From Phascolarctos cinereus (Eukaryota > Chordata > Mammalia > Diprotodontia > Phascolarctidae): DNA of 64,000 bases. This document shows positions 24,283 through 35,750 of the stretch, piece by piece; the stretch's first letter is position 1; each line of letters starts with the position of its first letter. Made by a program: the position numbers and the translations under genes. The notes under the pieces were generated by a model, which worked only from the letters and a program-made list of their open reading frames with translations, ran no database searches and had not been told where the DNA came from. The DNA is taken from assembly GCF_002099425.1 (NCBI RefSeq), contig NW_018343955.1, forward strand, positions 15,755,001 to 15,819,000. Reading direction: 5' to 3'.

Positions 24283-24679
24283 AGAAATATATATTCCATG
24301 TTGTATTTATTATGCATGTGAGACAGATAAACAGAATTTTTAAAAAAGGAAAACCAAAAAATAATTTAAGAATGTAGTTGAATACTCATACTTTCTCTCC
24401 TTCACTCATATGCTCTCCTTCTGTAAAATCCTGTAACTTCTCTAAATTCTCCAAACCAAAGGAACCCAGGTTGGTAAGGCAATTCACAAAGTGGATAATC
24501 CACAAAGGACAATCAAAAGTTGACTATATTTTTATTTTGGTACACAAAAAAGAATTTCAAGAGACTTTTTAATCGTTTAAAACCAATTCAATCTCAATTG
24601 TCATATTCAAACACTAAATATGTGCCCACAAACTTCTGACTTTAAGAAAATAGGTTCTATGTTTTTTTGAAGCTAAAAT

Positions 24680-25280
24680 GCCCCCATAGGTAAGTAGTTA
24701 AAGGAGATGAACAGTCCTCAAAAGAACTAAAAAGAATGCTCCAAATCACCAATAATGGGAGAAATGCAAATCAAAACAACCCTGAGGTTTTACCTCACAG
24801 CCTGCAAGTTGACAAAGATGACAAAAAATTGCCATCCTCAATATTGCAGAGTTGTGGAATGACAGGCACACTAATATGATGCTGATGGAAGTGTAAAATG
24901 ATATGATCATTTTTGAAAGCAATCTGAAACAATACAAATAAAGTGACTAAAATGTCCATATTCTTTGAACCAGACTCCATCACTGGGCTTATACATCAAG
25001 GAAATCTTCAATAAGAAGAAAGTCACCAAAATATTTATTGCAGCACTTTTTATGATAGCAAAGAATTGGAAACAAAGTAGATGCCTATTGATTTGGGAAT
25101 GGCTAAACAAACTGTGGTACATGAATGTACTGTAATATTACTGTGCTGTGAGAAATTATATATGTGATGAATAGAGAAGCATGGAAAGATCTACATGAAC
25201 TGATGCAAAGTGAAATAAGCAGAGGCAAGAGAATAACATACACAGTTAACTACAATGTAAATGGAAAGAACACCACACCA
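24680..25280 (+). mobile_element. L1 ORF2 end and 3' UTR
   Basis: 'aatgctccaaatcaccaata', 'gagaaatgcaaatcaaaaca', 'tttgaaccagactccatcac', 'atagcaaagaattggaaaca', 'ctaaacaaactgtggtacat' and 'atgcaaagtgaaataagcag' match the L1 3' order. It ends near an A11 run at 25280. Confidence 0.85.
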
Positions 25281-25289
25281 AAAAAAAAA

Positions 25290-25840
25290 AGTTAATCAAC
25301 AAAATTATAAAGATCACTTGAACATCAAGAGTTGAAGAAACCCTGAACCTACCCCTTTGCAAAGGTGGGAGGTCCACAGGTGTTATACATTGTTTTCAGG
25401 CTTTTTCAATGTATTGCTCAATTGTGCAAGGATTTGCTGCTTCCTTCTACCAAGGTCTTGGATTTCTGAAAGCAGGGTCAAGCCAGAAGAAATTCAGGAC
25501 TAGAAAAAGCAAAGAATGGAGCATACGCACGTTTATCTGTGCATTTGGCTGTATCCTAGAGTGAAATGTCAACTAAGTTTTCTATACTAATAAAGTGATG
25601 CAGAGGTATACATATACTCAAACAGATAACCTTTATAATTTTCTCTGAAATACAAGGATCTTTTTGTTTGTCCTCATATTCCTTCCCTTCAGATTTACCT
25701 TTCCAGCTATGTTTCGCTTATGTAACTATTAAAATTAATTTTAATTTTTTTACCATATACTACTGAAGGGTGATAAGAAGCTGAACTATGATTTTAAATT
25801 ATTTGTAGGTGTTCCATATATGGTCATTTGAAAGGTAACA
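25290..25840. other. Unassigned intronic stretch
   Basis: No element or gene recognised. Confidence 0.5.
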
Positions 25841-25844
25841 AACA

Positions 25845-26215
25845 TCATTCAACAAACCTAGTATAGATAAGGTAGTGTGCTTGGGACTGGGGCATATACA
25901 AATAAACAAAACAACATGGCATATGCCTTCAAGTTTACAATTTAGTAAGGGGGATAATGCAAGTACAGAAATACCATTAGATCACAAATATACATAAAGG
26001 AGAATAAAAAATTTTAAAAGAGAATATGAGGTAGAGATAATTTCAAACTGGAAAAAGGTGTAAAGACTTCATGGAGTAAGAGCTGGTATATTAGCTTATA
26101 GACAGGATGGGAGATTAAGCCATTCAAAACTCTTAAGGAAGAGTAGGAACAAAGGCCCAAAGGAGATAGCACAGGATGTTATTAGGGAATGGTGAGTAGT
26201 CTAGTTTGACTAGCA
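25845..26215 (-). mobile_element. L2 3' region, antisense
   Basis: 'cattcaacaaacctagtata', 'ttgggactggggcatataca', 'tgccttcaagtttacaattt' and 'gaacaaaggcccaaaggaga' are decayed reversed L2. Confidence 0.6.
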
Positions 26216-26219
26216 GGTA

Positions 26220-26850
26220 ATATGCAATATAATACCATTAATACTTTTTGGATTTTTCACTATTTCATATCGTCTGTGCCACTTCCCTTAGGCAGAAGTT
26301 GATTAAGGCCATGTCAAGAAGCATTTATTAAGGACATACTGTGCCACAAACTGAGTTAAGCATACACAAGAAGTTTGTGCTTGGAGGCAACACAATTGAG
26401 AACACTGAAAATCAAGAGAGGCTCTAATTTTGGTGAGTTTTCAATTTCTTTTATAAGATATACCACCAGTTCCACATTGTTACATATTGAAAAATTACTA
26501 CATCTAAATGTCTGTTTATGTTTTTGATGTGCTACTTGGTATTTTAAATATTATATATTTTTAAAAGTATAGGCTTATGCTTCAAATATTTTGTATAGTC
26601 AAATTAATAATTTTAACTTAGTGAAGACTAGACTATCTATAGTCTGTAATTCTCCGACTGAAAGGTACTAAAACCTTACACACTTATGAAGAACTGGTAT
26701 CATTCTGTTGTCATTATTCACTTCACTATGATTTAAGAGAATTTTCATTAGTATAAGTGGTTAAAAATAATTAGCAAGTATCTGAGTGCCTGTTATGAAC
26801 TCAGTACTGAATCTGATGTCATGATAGTTACAGAAAAAGTATATAATATG
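26220..26850. other. Unassigned intronic stretch
   Basis: AT-rich. A possible short antisense L2 end ('aagcatttattaaggacata') lies at about 26318-26370. The rest is not recognised. Confidence 0.4.
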
Positions 26851-26854
26851 TAGG

Positions 26855-27040
26855 ATCATAGATTTAGAGTGTAGAAGGGATCTTGGAAAGCAAGTATCTG
26901 TCTGTGTCCCTCCCCAACTCCACTGTATAGTTGAGGAAACTGAAAACTAGAGAAGTAAAGTGACTTCCCCCAGGTCACAGGTAAGTAGCAGAGCCAAGAT
27001 TCTCCCAGGTCTTCTTACTTCAAAAATCTAGTTTGTAGCC
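26855..27040 (-). mobile_element. MIR3-type SINE, antisense
   Basis: 'ggatcatagatttagagtgt', 'gttgaggaaactgaaaacta', 'tgacttcccccaggtcacag' and 'gattctcccaggtcttctta' are the reversed MIR3 body and head. Confidence 0.7.
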
Positions 27041-27259
27041 TTCTTGTTGGAAAAATGAGGTTGACACACTTGAAACAGTAAACAACACACAACATTATTT
27101 GTCTGGTAGTAGTCAGAGAAGTGATCTCAAAGGAATAAGTAGAGATAAAGACATTCTAGATCTCTACAACAAACATAACCAAGTGAGAAAAATATTAAAT
27201 AATTAATTTTTCCACTTTTAAATACAGAAAAAAACACACTGACAAAGTCAATTTTATTT

Positions 27260-27960
27260 TTTAAATGAGTTTTTATTGTTGACTTGTTTCTTTCATTAAC
27301 ATAATTATCCCAAAAATCCTTCCTCTCCCCCTCCCAGACAGTCAACCCATATAAAAAATATTATTTTGAAAAGAGAAGGCAAAAAAAATCAGCATAACTG
27401 TGCAATACACTTAAAAAGTCCAAAAAACGTGCAATGTATATCTGTTTAACTTCCCACCTCCACAAAGCAGTGGGGAGGGAGGTACTTTTTATATCTCTTC
27501 TTTCAAATCATACTTGATCTTTAAAACTGTGTTATATTCACCTTTGTTTCTTCAGTATGTGGTTGCTTTCCATTTACACTGTTATAGCTATTTTGTATAC
27601 TGTTTTCTTCACTCTGCATTCGTTCAGGTAGCTCTTTCCATGCTTCTCTATTCATCACACCTATTATTTCTTACAGCACAGTAATATGCCATTACATTCA
27701 CGTAGGGGCTTTCTTCTTACTGATGGCTTCGTTAGGTTATACACCAAGTAATGGAGTCTCTAGTTTAAATGGTAGGGACAATTGAGTCACTTTATTTGGG
27801 TAATTGCAGAATTCTTTCCAAAATGGTGGTACTGATTTCAGCTCAACCAACAATGCATTAGTGTGCCTATCATTCCACAACCCCTCCAACATTGAATATT
27901 GCCATTTTTTTAAATCTTCACCAATTTGCAGTATGTGAGTTAACTATAACTTAAAAGTGC
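27260..27960 (-). mobile_element. L1 3' end, antisense
   Basis: 'atgagtttttattgttgact', 'cttcactctgcattcgttca', 'tctttccatgcttctctatt', 'tttcttacagcacagtaata' and 'cattccacaacccctccaac' mirror the L1 3' end at 24680-25280. Confidence 0.8.
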
Positions 27961-27999
27961 TATGTCTTTCACACTTATATACACACATACAACCAATTA

Positions 28000-28730
28000 T
28001 AAAGACTGGTTTAAAAGGATTTAACAGAGTTGTAAAAGCTCTCTCTTAACTTGCCTATGGTTCCTAAAAGGTGGTATAATTATAAAATGATAAAGCTGAA
28101 ACTTTAGTGATCACAGTAGAACTTAATTCATCTGACAAACGAAAAAGATGAAGGTCCACAAAAGTAACTTGTTCAGGAAGTAAATGTTGAAAACCAAAAA
28201 TAAATAAATTTATACTAACAAAAAAAAAAAAGAAGTAACTTATTCAGAGCCAAATTGCTATTTTCAGGGATTTGGGAATGGAACTAAACTCATATGCTAA
28301 GTCCAATGCCCTTGCCCTTATACAATTACTGCCCCTTAATAGTGTTCTCCAAGGTTAACAATGATCCCTCTTTATTTACTTCTTCAGAGTACACCTCCTC
28401 TATGCTGATGTCTACAAGACTTCTATTTATGTCTAAGTTGACTACCGTCTGTCTAGTACCCTACCTTCAGTTGCCTGAGCACAAATTTCAACATGGATGT
28501 TCAAATATCGCCTAAAACTAAACACTATAGTAACTGACATTTATATAAAGCCAGTTCTTTTATAAGTCAACATACTCATTCCTAACAATCACAGTCATGC
28601 AAAATCAGGCAATAAAAAACCACAGGGCATATGAGGAAAATGGGGTTAGGAGCACAACACTCAAAAACTTCATCAGTGAAAAATTTAAAAAAAAAAGGTA
28701 AGGATAGCACAGTGCTGTACATGTTGGTAA
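28000..28730. other. Unassigned intronic stretch
   Basis: A decayed MIR3-like patch may lie at about 28085-28190. The A11 run at about 28220 suggests a lost retroelement tail. Nothing firmer. Confidence 0.35.
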
Positions 28731-28895
28731 GGGACGGGACGGGACGGGACGGGACGGGACGGGACGGGAAGGGACGGGAAGAGACGGGAAGGGAAGGGAA
28801 GGGAAGGGAAGGGAAGGGAAGGGAAGGGAAGGGAAGGGAAGGGAAGGGAAGGGAAGGGAAGGGAAGGGAAGGGAAGGGAAGGGAAGGGAAGGGAA
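28731..28895. repeat. Pentanucleotide array: (GGGAC)n then (GGGAA)n
   Basis: Thirty-three pentamers in strict phase: seven GGGAC, a short mixed zone (GGGAA, GGGAC, GGGAA, GAGAC), then 22 GGGAA up to 28895. The open frames through it (KGREG repeats) are artefacts of the repeat. A SINE begins 12 bp downstream. Confidence 0.97.
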
Positions 28896-28906
28896 AAAGC
28901 CTGGGG

Positions 28907-29050
28907 CAGCTAGGTGGCACAGTAGATAGATCACTGGCCCTGGATTCAGGAGGACCTCATTTCAAATCCAGCCTCAGACACATAACACTTAATTAGCTGT
29001 GTGACCCTGGGCAAGTCAGTTAACTCCATTGCCTAGGCACCCCCCAAAAA
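28907..29050 (+). mobile_element. Short tRNA-derived SINE
   Basis: 'ggggcagctaggtggcacag', 'actggccctggattcaggag', 'agctgtgtgaccctgggcaa' and an A-rich end after 'ccattgcctaggcac'. It is well preserved and immediately follows the pentamer array. Confidence 0.9.
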
Positions 29051-29530
29051 AATACATATATATACTAAATAGTGATGGCCTCATATTACTGCTCCCAGGT
29101 TCTGACAGGGCAGGGGCTGGTAAAACTGAGTGGCAGGAGGGGTGCACTTCAACCATGATGTTAGGTGAGGAAGGGGATAAAAATGAACTGTCAGCTCATG
29201 GCTCCTATTGCACCAGAGGATATAGAATAAATATGGCACTTTACCCCGAAAAAGACTGGAAGCATACATGTGGAACTAGAGGTTAGAAAGTCTGCAGCTA
29301 GTCAACAATTGTAGAGTAGTACAATTTTCTGTTTTCTGCTTTCTCACAGATAAAAATCTCACATAAGCAAACACAAAATTCAAGTTATGCTCAAATTGTT
29401 CCTTAATGTATTAACTGTGGGAACAAATTCACCTTTTCAAAACAAGTGACAGAGCAGAAAGAATTTTCTATAGTTCCTTAAAGCTGACAAATTATTTCAT
29501 ATATACATATATATGTGTGTATATATGTAT
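29051..29530. other. Unassigned intronic stretch
   Basis: An 85-codon open frame (29029-29286) starts in the SINE tail and shows no recognisable domain. Short alternating TA/TG runs lie at about 29500-29530. Confidence 0.4.
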
Positions 29531-29534
29531 ACCA

Positions 29535-29660
29535 TCTGAGGCACTCAGGGAGATAGTATCCTCATTTTACAGACAAAGAAACTGAAGCTCATTGAAATTA
29601 AGTGGTACATCCATGGTCAAACACGTTAAAGGCAGAATTCAAACCTAATTTTCAGGTACC
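29535..29660 (-). mobile_element. MIR-type SINE, antisense
   Basis: 'cctcattttacagacaaaga' followed by 'aactgaagctc' and 'ggcagaattcaaacctaatt' are the reversed MIR centre. Confidence 0.7.
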
Positions 29661-29699
29661 TATAAATCCAGAAAACCTGAATCTATTATCAAAGGCAGT

Positions 29700-29950
29700 A
29701 TACTACAGTGGAAAAGGTATTGAATTTGTAATGAAGGGACCTCAGTTCATATCCTGACTCAGCCACTTATTCTCTCTAGGTCTCAGTTTCTCACCTGCAA
29801 AACAGGACTGAAAGCGAGTAAGCGAGTGAGTGAGCAAGTGTGTGAGTGTGTGTGTATGTGTGTGTGTGTGTGTGTTGCACTAGATTGTGTTCCCCACCCC
29901 TGGACTAGATAAACCTCTAAAGTCCCTTCCAGCTCTACATCTATGATCCT
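29700..29950 (+). mobile_element. MIR3/THER2-type SINE with internal (TG)n
   Basis: 'tgaagggacctcagttcata', 'taggtctcagtttctcacct', then 'gactagataaacctctaaag' and 'ccagctctacatctatgatc'. A GAGT/TG microsatellite at about 29818-29875 grew inside the SINE and splits it. Confidence 0.75.
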
Positions 29951-30359
29951 AATTATCTTCCCTCTCAAAGATACAAGTTTCCCAATTTTTTTCTTTTATT
30001 TGGTAACATCATAATTTCATGTTTGCCTCAGGCTTGCAAATTTGACCTTTGCCTTTTTGCTTTCTTTACATCATTCCTCAGAGCCCACTGCCACCATTCC
30101 ATGTTTAACCTAACCAATTCTCTTTCTGTGTTGCCTCTTAGTTTCAATACTGTTCATTTCCATAGCCACCACCCTAAGCCATTCCCTTATCAGTTTCATA
30201 TTTTGGTTATTTCAATAACCTCTTAGGTGTCCTACCTGCAGCCATGCCCAAGTCTTATGCACTATAGGGGTGTACTAGATAGTCATTTTACAGAGAAACA
30301 AATACAAGTTAAATAATGAAGCCACACATACAACAAGAAAACATGAAAAACAAATAGTT

Positions 30360-30540
30360 GTCTTAAGATCATAAAATTTAGAGCTGAAAGGGATCAAAGA
30401 AATTACCTGCTTTGACTCCCTTATTTAACAGAAGAGTAAACCAAGGCCCAAAGGGCACAAGTAACTTAATCAAGGTCACACAAGTAGGAAGTAGTAGAGA
30501 TAGAATTCTAACCCAGGTCTTCCAACTTGAAAGCCATTTC
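30360..30540 (-). mobile_element. MIR3-type SINE, antisense
   Basis: 'agatcataaaatttagagct', 'ttatttaacagaagagtaaa', 'caaggtcacacaagtaggaa' and 'taacccaggtcttccaactt' are the reversed MIR3. Confidence 0.75.
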
Positions 30541-30544
30541 CCCT

Positions 30545-30965
30545 ACATTTCAGCAGCAACCTTGGGTGTCACATTTTAAAAGAACACTGAGAAGAAACAG
30601 TTTGCCCCAAGGAGAACAATAAGCAGAATTATAACGAGACTTGAAATCATGATATACAAGTTGAAGAAAGTAGAAATACTGAGTCCAGTAAACTTTGGTG
30701 GACCATAATAACTGTCTCCAATTATATGAAAGGTTGCCATGTGGAAGCAAGATTAGAATTGTTTTATTTTGCCCCACAGAGAGAACCAAGAGCAATGGTT
30801 ACAAGTTACTCAGATAGACTTCAGCTAGATAGATACAAGGAAAAACTTCCTAACAAACTTGAGCTATCTCAAAGTCACATGGGTTTTCTCTAAAGACCAC
30901 AGAATTCCCTATCACTGAAGGGTTTCACTTGGCATAGAATGTATTCTTTTTATAGTTTTGGTCTC
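30545..30965 (+). mobile_element. CR1/L3-type LINE 3' region
   Basis: 'aacgagacttgaaatcatga', 'aaggttgccatgtggaagca', 'gaattgttttattttgcccc' and 'aggaaaaacttcctaacaaa' match the CR1/L3 3' coding end (the family's 'GCHVEEGL.LFC.AP' segment). The closing ORF2 codons are decayed. Confidence 0.7.
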
Positions 30966-31264
30966 TTTACTACTCCCTTTCTAAATGTTTATTGACAATC
31001 AGATAGTCAACTCAGTTATTTACACTAAACGAAAGGAACTGGCAGGATAACAAAAGAGGATGTGATCCAAAAAAATTTATATTTTGGAATCTGATATTTA
31101 CAATTAGAGGTATGTCTAATCAGGGAATTCACTGTAAGCAAAGTAAATAGTCATACTATGAAGGTTCTGACTCATATGGACCTTAAGAATAGCTTAGCTT
31201 CATTATCTTCTTCATCTTTGATTCATTAAGTATCAGACAACACATTCAGACCAACAATAAAACC

Positions 31265-31460
31265 AGGGTATGTTTTTGTGAAACCCTTTGGCAATTTGTG
31301 AAATCTATGGAACCCTTCTCATAATAAAGCTTTTAAATGCATGAAAAGCTTAGGATCACAAAGGAAACTAGTTATGTTGAAATACAGTTATTAAAAAATA
31401 TTTTAAGTTCATGGACTTCAGGTTAAACCTTTTCTAAAAAAAAGTTCATGGACCCCTACA
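31265..31460 (+). mobile_element. Ancient DNA-transposon remnant (hAT-like, tentative)
   Basis: 'gaaatctatggaacccttct', 'aataaagcttttaaatgcat' and 'ggatcacaaaggaaactagt' are familiar from a mammal-wide non-autonomous transposon family. No terminal repeats were identified, so the superfamily is uncertain. Confidence 0.4.
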
Positions 31461-31734
31461 CTAAAGTCTGTCCTCTGAACAGATCCCTTAAGTAGAAGTA
31501 GTACTTATGATATCTGGGTTTCAATGCATGGAAAAGAGAGGGAAATGAGATATTAACAAAGTTACAAAAAGATTTAATGCTGTGCACGGTAAGTGCCTGG
31601 GGAGTCAACAAATTAAATAATTAATCTGAATGGCAAGATTTGGCAATGGAGAGGCTAGGGATATGGGGGACAGCATGATTTCAATAGTACAGAGAACTCC
31701 TCATGAAAAAAACTCCCCAAGTCTTGGAAAGTAG

Positions 31735-31850
31735 TCTAAGATACTGAGGTTAAGTGAACTTCCAAGGGTCAAATAGCCAGTATATGTCAGAGGCAGGATT
31801 TGAACCTAACCAACTCTACTCACTAAGCAAAGCAGCCTACCAGACAACAG
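31735..31850 (-). mobile_element. MIR-type SINE, antisense
   Basis: 'gatactgaggttaagtgaac' and 'cagaggcaggatttgaacct' are the reversed SINE centre and head. Confidence 0.65.
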
Positions 31851-31904
31851 AAAGTAATATCACCTATGACAAATAACTAATTATAATAATACCTATTACA
31901 ATTT

Positions 31905-32060
31905 CAACTGATCTCAACTGAATCAATCAACAGACATTTTGTGAATGTAGACTCTAAGTAATTAACATTATTACTACTATGTGAGAAGCATTATACTAGA
32001 TACTGGGGAAAGTAGCAGACAGATTAAGACATGTTTTCCAACCTCTTAAATGGGTAAGGC
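31905..32060 (-). mobile_element. L2 3'-end fragment, antisense
   Basis: 'gaatcaatcaacagacattt', 'agcattatactagatactgg' and 'ggaaagtagcagacagatta' resemble the reversed L2 terminus. Confidence 0.5.
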
Positions 32061-32212
32061 AATATTTGAATGAACTGTAAAACACAATATCACTCCAAGT
32101 ACTATTCACTTACTTTCCACATGCATCTTTAGTGTATATAAATAACTTTTTTCCTATTATATTCAAGGGGTAATATATTACAAATATCCATATATGGCAG
32201 GGTACCTAGTGG

Positions 32213-32452
32213 AAGGGCAGCCAAGTGTCGAGATGGATAGAGTGCTGGGCCTGGAGTCAGGGAGACTTATCTTCCTCAGTTCAAAGCCAGCTTCAGACAT
32301 TTACTAGATATTGGGCAAGTCACTTAACTCTGCCTCAGTTTCCTCTTCTGTAAAAATGAGCTGGAGAAGGAAATGTCAAACCACTCTGCTACCTTTGCCA
32401 GGAAAACCCCAAATGGGGTCACAAAGAGCTGGACATGACTGAAAAACATCTA
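32213..32452 (+). mobile_element. tRNA-RTE SINE (MAR type), full length
   Basis: 'gggcagccaagtgtcgagat', 'gggcctggagtcagggagac', 'gagctggagaaggaaatgtc' and the RTE tail 'agctggacatgactgaaaaa' are all present. It is directly followed by a CORE-SINE in the same orientation. Confidence 0.9.
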
Positions 32453-32454
32453 GT

Positions 32455-32680
32455 GGAAAGAATGTTGAACTCAGAATCAGACATATCCGAGTTCACATCC
32501 ACCTTAGATCCTTATTAGCTGTGTGACCATGGTCAAGTCACTTATCCCTTCTAAGTCTCAGTTTCCTCACCTGTAAAATGGGGGTGATAATAACTATAGT
32601 TAGTAGCTATCCTACAGGATTCAAATGAGATAACTTGTGTAAAAATCACTTTAAAGGACAATATACCTGTCAGCTTATTT
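32455..32680 (+). mobile_element. CORE-SINE (MIR/THER1-like)
   Basis: 'gttgaactcagaatcagaca', 'agctgtgtgaccatggtcaa', 'cctcacctgtaaaatggggg' and 'aaatgagataacttgtgtaa' are in order. Confidence 0.8.
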
Positions 32681-33399
32681 TCATATCTAACTGGTTTAAA
32701 AAAAATCTCAACTTTAACCTTAATAACATAATTTCTTAGTGTTAAGTATATAATAATTCAAATTCTTCCCCTTCTCTTTCTTAAATGTACTTTTACATAA
32801 TTCTCATTTTACATAACAGCTGTATACTAAAATTTATATGTATCATATTAACCATAACCTCTGTTTCATAGAGGTAAATTATTTCAGGTAAAATAGACAA
32901 ATAACTGAAATTACAGCAAAACTGCTACAACATTTAAAATTTTGGAGCCCCAACCTGATGTTTTTACACAAGGTGATCCATTTCACATACAGATGATTCA
33001 TCCAGACTGCCCTACTGTTCTGTTGACTCAGAAAGGAATGGTGCAGGGTCACTCCTGAAATGTAATTCCTAACTTTCTGCAGACTGGGTCCACAAATCCT
33101 CTTTGCCCAATGAAACAATCACAGTTTTACCCCAGTAATTCTTTGGCTTACAGTTTAAAAAATATTTTCACTATAAAAGTGCCAATAAATCTTATCAACC
33201 TGTCTAAACCAAGCTCCTTTGTAATACTGAGTATGTTAAATTCTCACATCTTATACAAAGCTTTTTAAAAAATATTTTCCATTTATTCTGTTCACATTTT
33301 GTTTTAAATAGACTACGTAAAGTACTCTAGGAGATAGAAATGATCTACTACTTACTTTGTATTATCCCTAAAACAAAACCAAACTGTGCATACCACAGG

Positions 33400-33655
33400 A
33401 CGCTTACTTCTTCACTACTCACTTGGCTCTTTGGCCCATCTTCCCATTTCCCATCCCTTCTCCCCACAAATTCCCTGTTTACCTCCTCTCTCTACTTTTC
33501 AGCTTCTCTTTACACTTTGTCTTCCTCCCACTAGAATGCAAGCTCCTTGAGAGTTGGGAATATCTTTTTTTTTGCTTATTATATTTGCATTTCCAGCTCT
33601 TACCACGTCGTGGCACATATTAAGCACTTAATAAATACTCGGTTAAGTTGACACA
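33400..33655 (+). mobile_element. L2 LINE 3' end
   Basis: 'tagaatgcaagctccttgag', 'gcatttccagctcttaccac' and 'attaagcacttaataaatac' are the L2 terminus in sense orientation. Confidence 0.75.
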
Positions 33656-33659
33656 ACAG

Positions 33660-34640
33660 TCATTTAATAAATGCTTGCTGGAAAAAACATACGCGAAATT
33701 TAAAAACCAAGGTCTTGATACATAAGAAGACAAATATCAGTAAACCAAGCCTAAGTGAAATCAAATTTCAACATTCAATTAGTAGATTAGTCATACAACA
33801 AAGATTCAGTCATCAACCATATATACAATATCTCAGTTAAGCTATTATAATAAATAAATCACTAAGCTGTTTTTAAAGCACAAATTCCATTTGGAGTCTA
33901 CCTAATTTTACCTCTAAAAAAACCTGCTCAGATATAAATTAAATTGCTAATAAACTACATGTGGTAAAGGACTAGGATGCCAAGTTTCAGTTTCGTAGGA
34001 ACAAGATTTGTTTTGATAGAAAAGCTCTGAAGATCGACATACTTTTTTGATTGTTATTTTTCCAGTTATTGCAACTCAAGATATATACTCTCATTACATT
34101 CAAAAGCCAAAAAGTTTTAGAGCAATTATAATGTCCAAAATTTTACTAAAGGGTATCATTTTTCCACAGTGAACTGATTGCTGCTTCTATCACTTAAAAG
34201 ACTAAATGGTTTTACTTCAAAAATTCTTCTACTTGAAACCTACAGTTCCTCTGAATCCAAATCTTTAGACTCAAAGAATAAACCATTAACTGTAACATAG
34301 TTCTATTTTAGCTGGACAGCTACATGACAGCTCACTTTCCCTGTCATTAACAACTGTCAAGACTTGAAAGGAACATCAAAAATTGTTATACTTACTAGCC
34401 TTTGAAGTCAGAAACTGCCTTAATGGGCATCAAGAAATAACTTAACAACAATATAGAATCTACTTTAGATTTTTCTCAATATTAAAACTGCAAAATTGAG
34501 ACTAAAATTGTGTCTTCAGATAGTTCTGCAGAATTTAAACTTCAAAGGTTGTTTCCAGTTTCGACGACTGTAAAACAAACTACTTTACAAGAAAAAGTCT
34601 AAGTGAAACTGGTCCTGCTCTGAAACAGCAGACCAAATCA
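33660..34640. other. Promoter-proximal intron, repeat-poor
   Basis: About 1 kb of RICTOR intron 2 next to the CpG island with no recognised repeat, which is unusual for this window. No open frame or RNA gene is seen. Confidence 0.45.
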
Positions 34641-34641
34641 C

Positions 34642-34644
<3 letters not shown>

Positions 34645-34692
<48 letters not shown>
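34645..34692. repeat. (GA)n microsatellite
   Basis: About 24 GA units at the edge of the CpG-rich region. Confidence 0.95.
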
Positions 34693-34696
<4 letters not shown>

Positions 34697-35475
34697 GCTT
34701 CTACAATCACCAAATCTTAGAGCACAGTGGTGAATGCATTCCAACACAGCCACCGATGGAAGGAATGCTGGGCAAGGGCAGGTCTTTTAAAAATATAGCT
34801 GAGGTTTTTTACCAGTTCAGACGGTGTAAACAAACCTTCATAGCTGCAGCCGACGGTAAACAATGAACCTGCAGCAGGGTGAGGGGGCGGTCTCTGCCAA
34901 CTACACTCCCGGCGGCCCGGGAAAAGGGGAGGACGGGGGTGTGTGTGGGAGGGGGATCCAGCTGTACCAGACACCTAGCAGTAACCAGCCGGTTCTTAGG
35001 CTCGCCACAGAAAAACATATCGATCCCTTGCATTTCCCCCGAGGTGGTGAATAAAAAAGCAATCACGTATTCTGCAGGGCGGGGGGGCAGGATGTGGTCG
35101 CTCTTCCCCTAGACATCCTCTTGCAACCTAAATAACAGCTTCTACCTCCCCCCTCCCCAGGCCACCCCCAGGATTGACTTGCACAAGGCTCCAGGAGAAA
35201 GTACATCCCTTTTCCCTTCCAAGTCCTCAAGAACCCAACAGTCCTAGAGTTCGTCTCCCTCGCTCGCTGCCACCCACCCAGGACGGTGAGAAGGCAGGCG
35301 GGGAGGGGGACTGGCCGGGGTAGGGGCGGCCCGAGGAGAGGAGACGGAGAGAGGGGGGATGGGTCCCAAAGGCCCGCGGACTGGCCGCCGGAGGTTCGGA
35401 CCCAGCACCCCGCCCCTCCCCCCGGGGCCCGAGCCGGGGCCGCGCGCGCCCCCGCCCCCGGCCGCCGTTAGTTAC

Positions 35476-35523
35476 CTCGGGTGAGATCCAGCGGGACGTT
35501 CTCCTCGCCGCTGTCATTCCGCC
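35476..35523 (-). CDS. RICTOR: RICTOR coding exon 2
   Basis: On the minus strand, an acceptor 'tttcgcgcag' (AG at 35525-35524) precedes 48 coding bases and a donor 'gtaact' (GT at 35475-35474). Joined in phase to exon 1 they encode GRNDSGEENVPLDLTR plus the first base of the next codon, which is identical to human RICTOR residues 17-32 as I recall them; human continues EPSDNLRE in exon 3. The exon is short and identical in protein, so it is under strong constraint. Exon 3 was not found to the left, so intron 2 must exceed about 35 kb within this window. RICTOR is the scaffold that defines mTORC2, which phosphorylates AKT, SGK and PKC. Confidence 0.9.
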
Positions 35524-35701
35524 CTGCGCGAAACACAGAGAGACCCAGTTAGGACTCGCAGGCCGGCGGCGGCCCCGGCCACAGCCAGAGCCCTGGACGC
35601 CGTCCCCACGCCCGCCCCGAGGGCCCGGGGGATGGGAGGGGGAGAGACGACCCTGAGGAGTGGAGCGCACGGAGCGCAGGGACAGGGGTAGTGGAGGTTA
35701 C

Positions 35702-35750
35702 CTCGTATCCTGAGGTGCTTCAGCGAGCGGCCGCGGACGCTGGCCGCCAT
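35702..35750 (-). CDS. RICTOR: RICTOR coding exon 1 (start of protein)
   Basis: The minus strand from ATG at 35750 encodes MAASVRGRSLKHLRIR and the first base of a glycine codon, then a donor 'gtaacc' (GT at 35701-35700). Human RICTOR starts MAAIGRGRSLKNLRVR (recalled): the RGRSLK core is kept, with differences at residues 4, 5, 12 and 15. The start has A at -3 and G at +4, a strong Kozak context, and no competing upstream in-frame ATG was noticed. Intron 1 (35524-35701, 178 bp) is phase 1. The protein works as a roughly 1700-residue armadillo/HEAT-type scaffold in mTORC2; only its first 32 residues are in view. The assignment rests on joining two exons by consensus splice sites. Confidence 0.92.

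Noticed and set aside
28731-28895. Regular spaced repeats as a CRISPR array
   Set aside because: Contiguous pentamers without spacers in a mammalian genome: a satellite.
28582-28996. Open frames over 100 codons in the 28.7-kb region
   Set aside because: They are translations of the pentanucleotide array.
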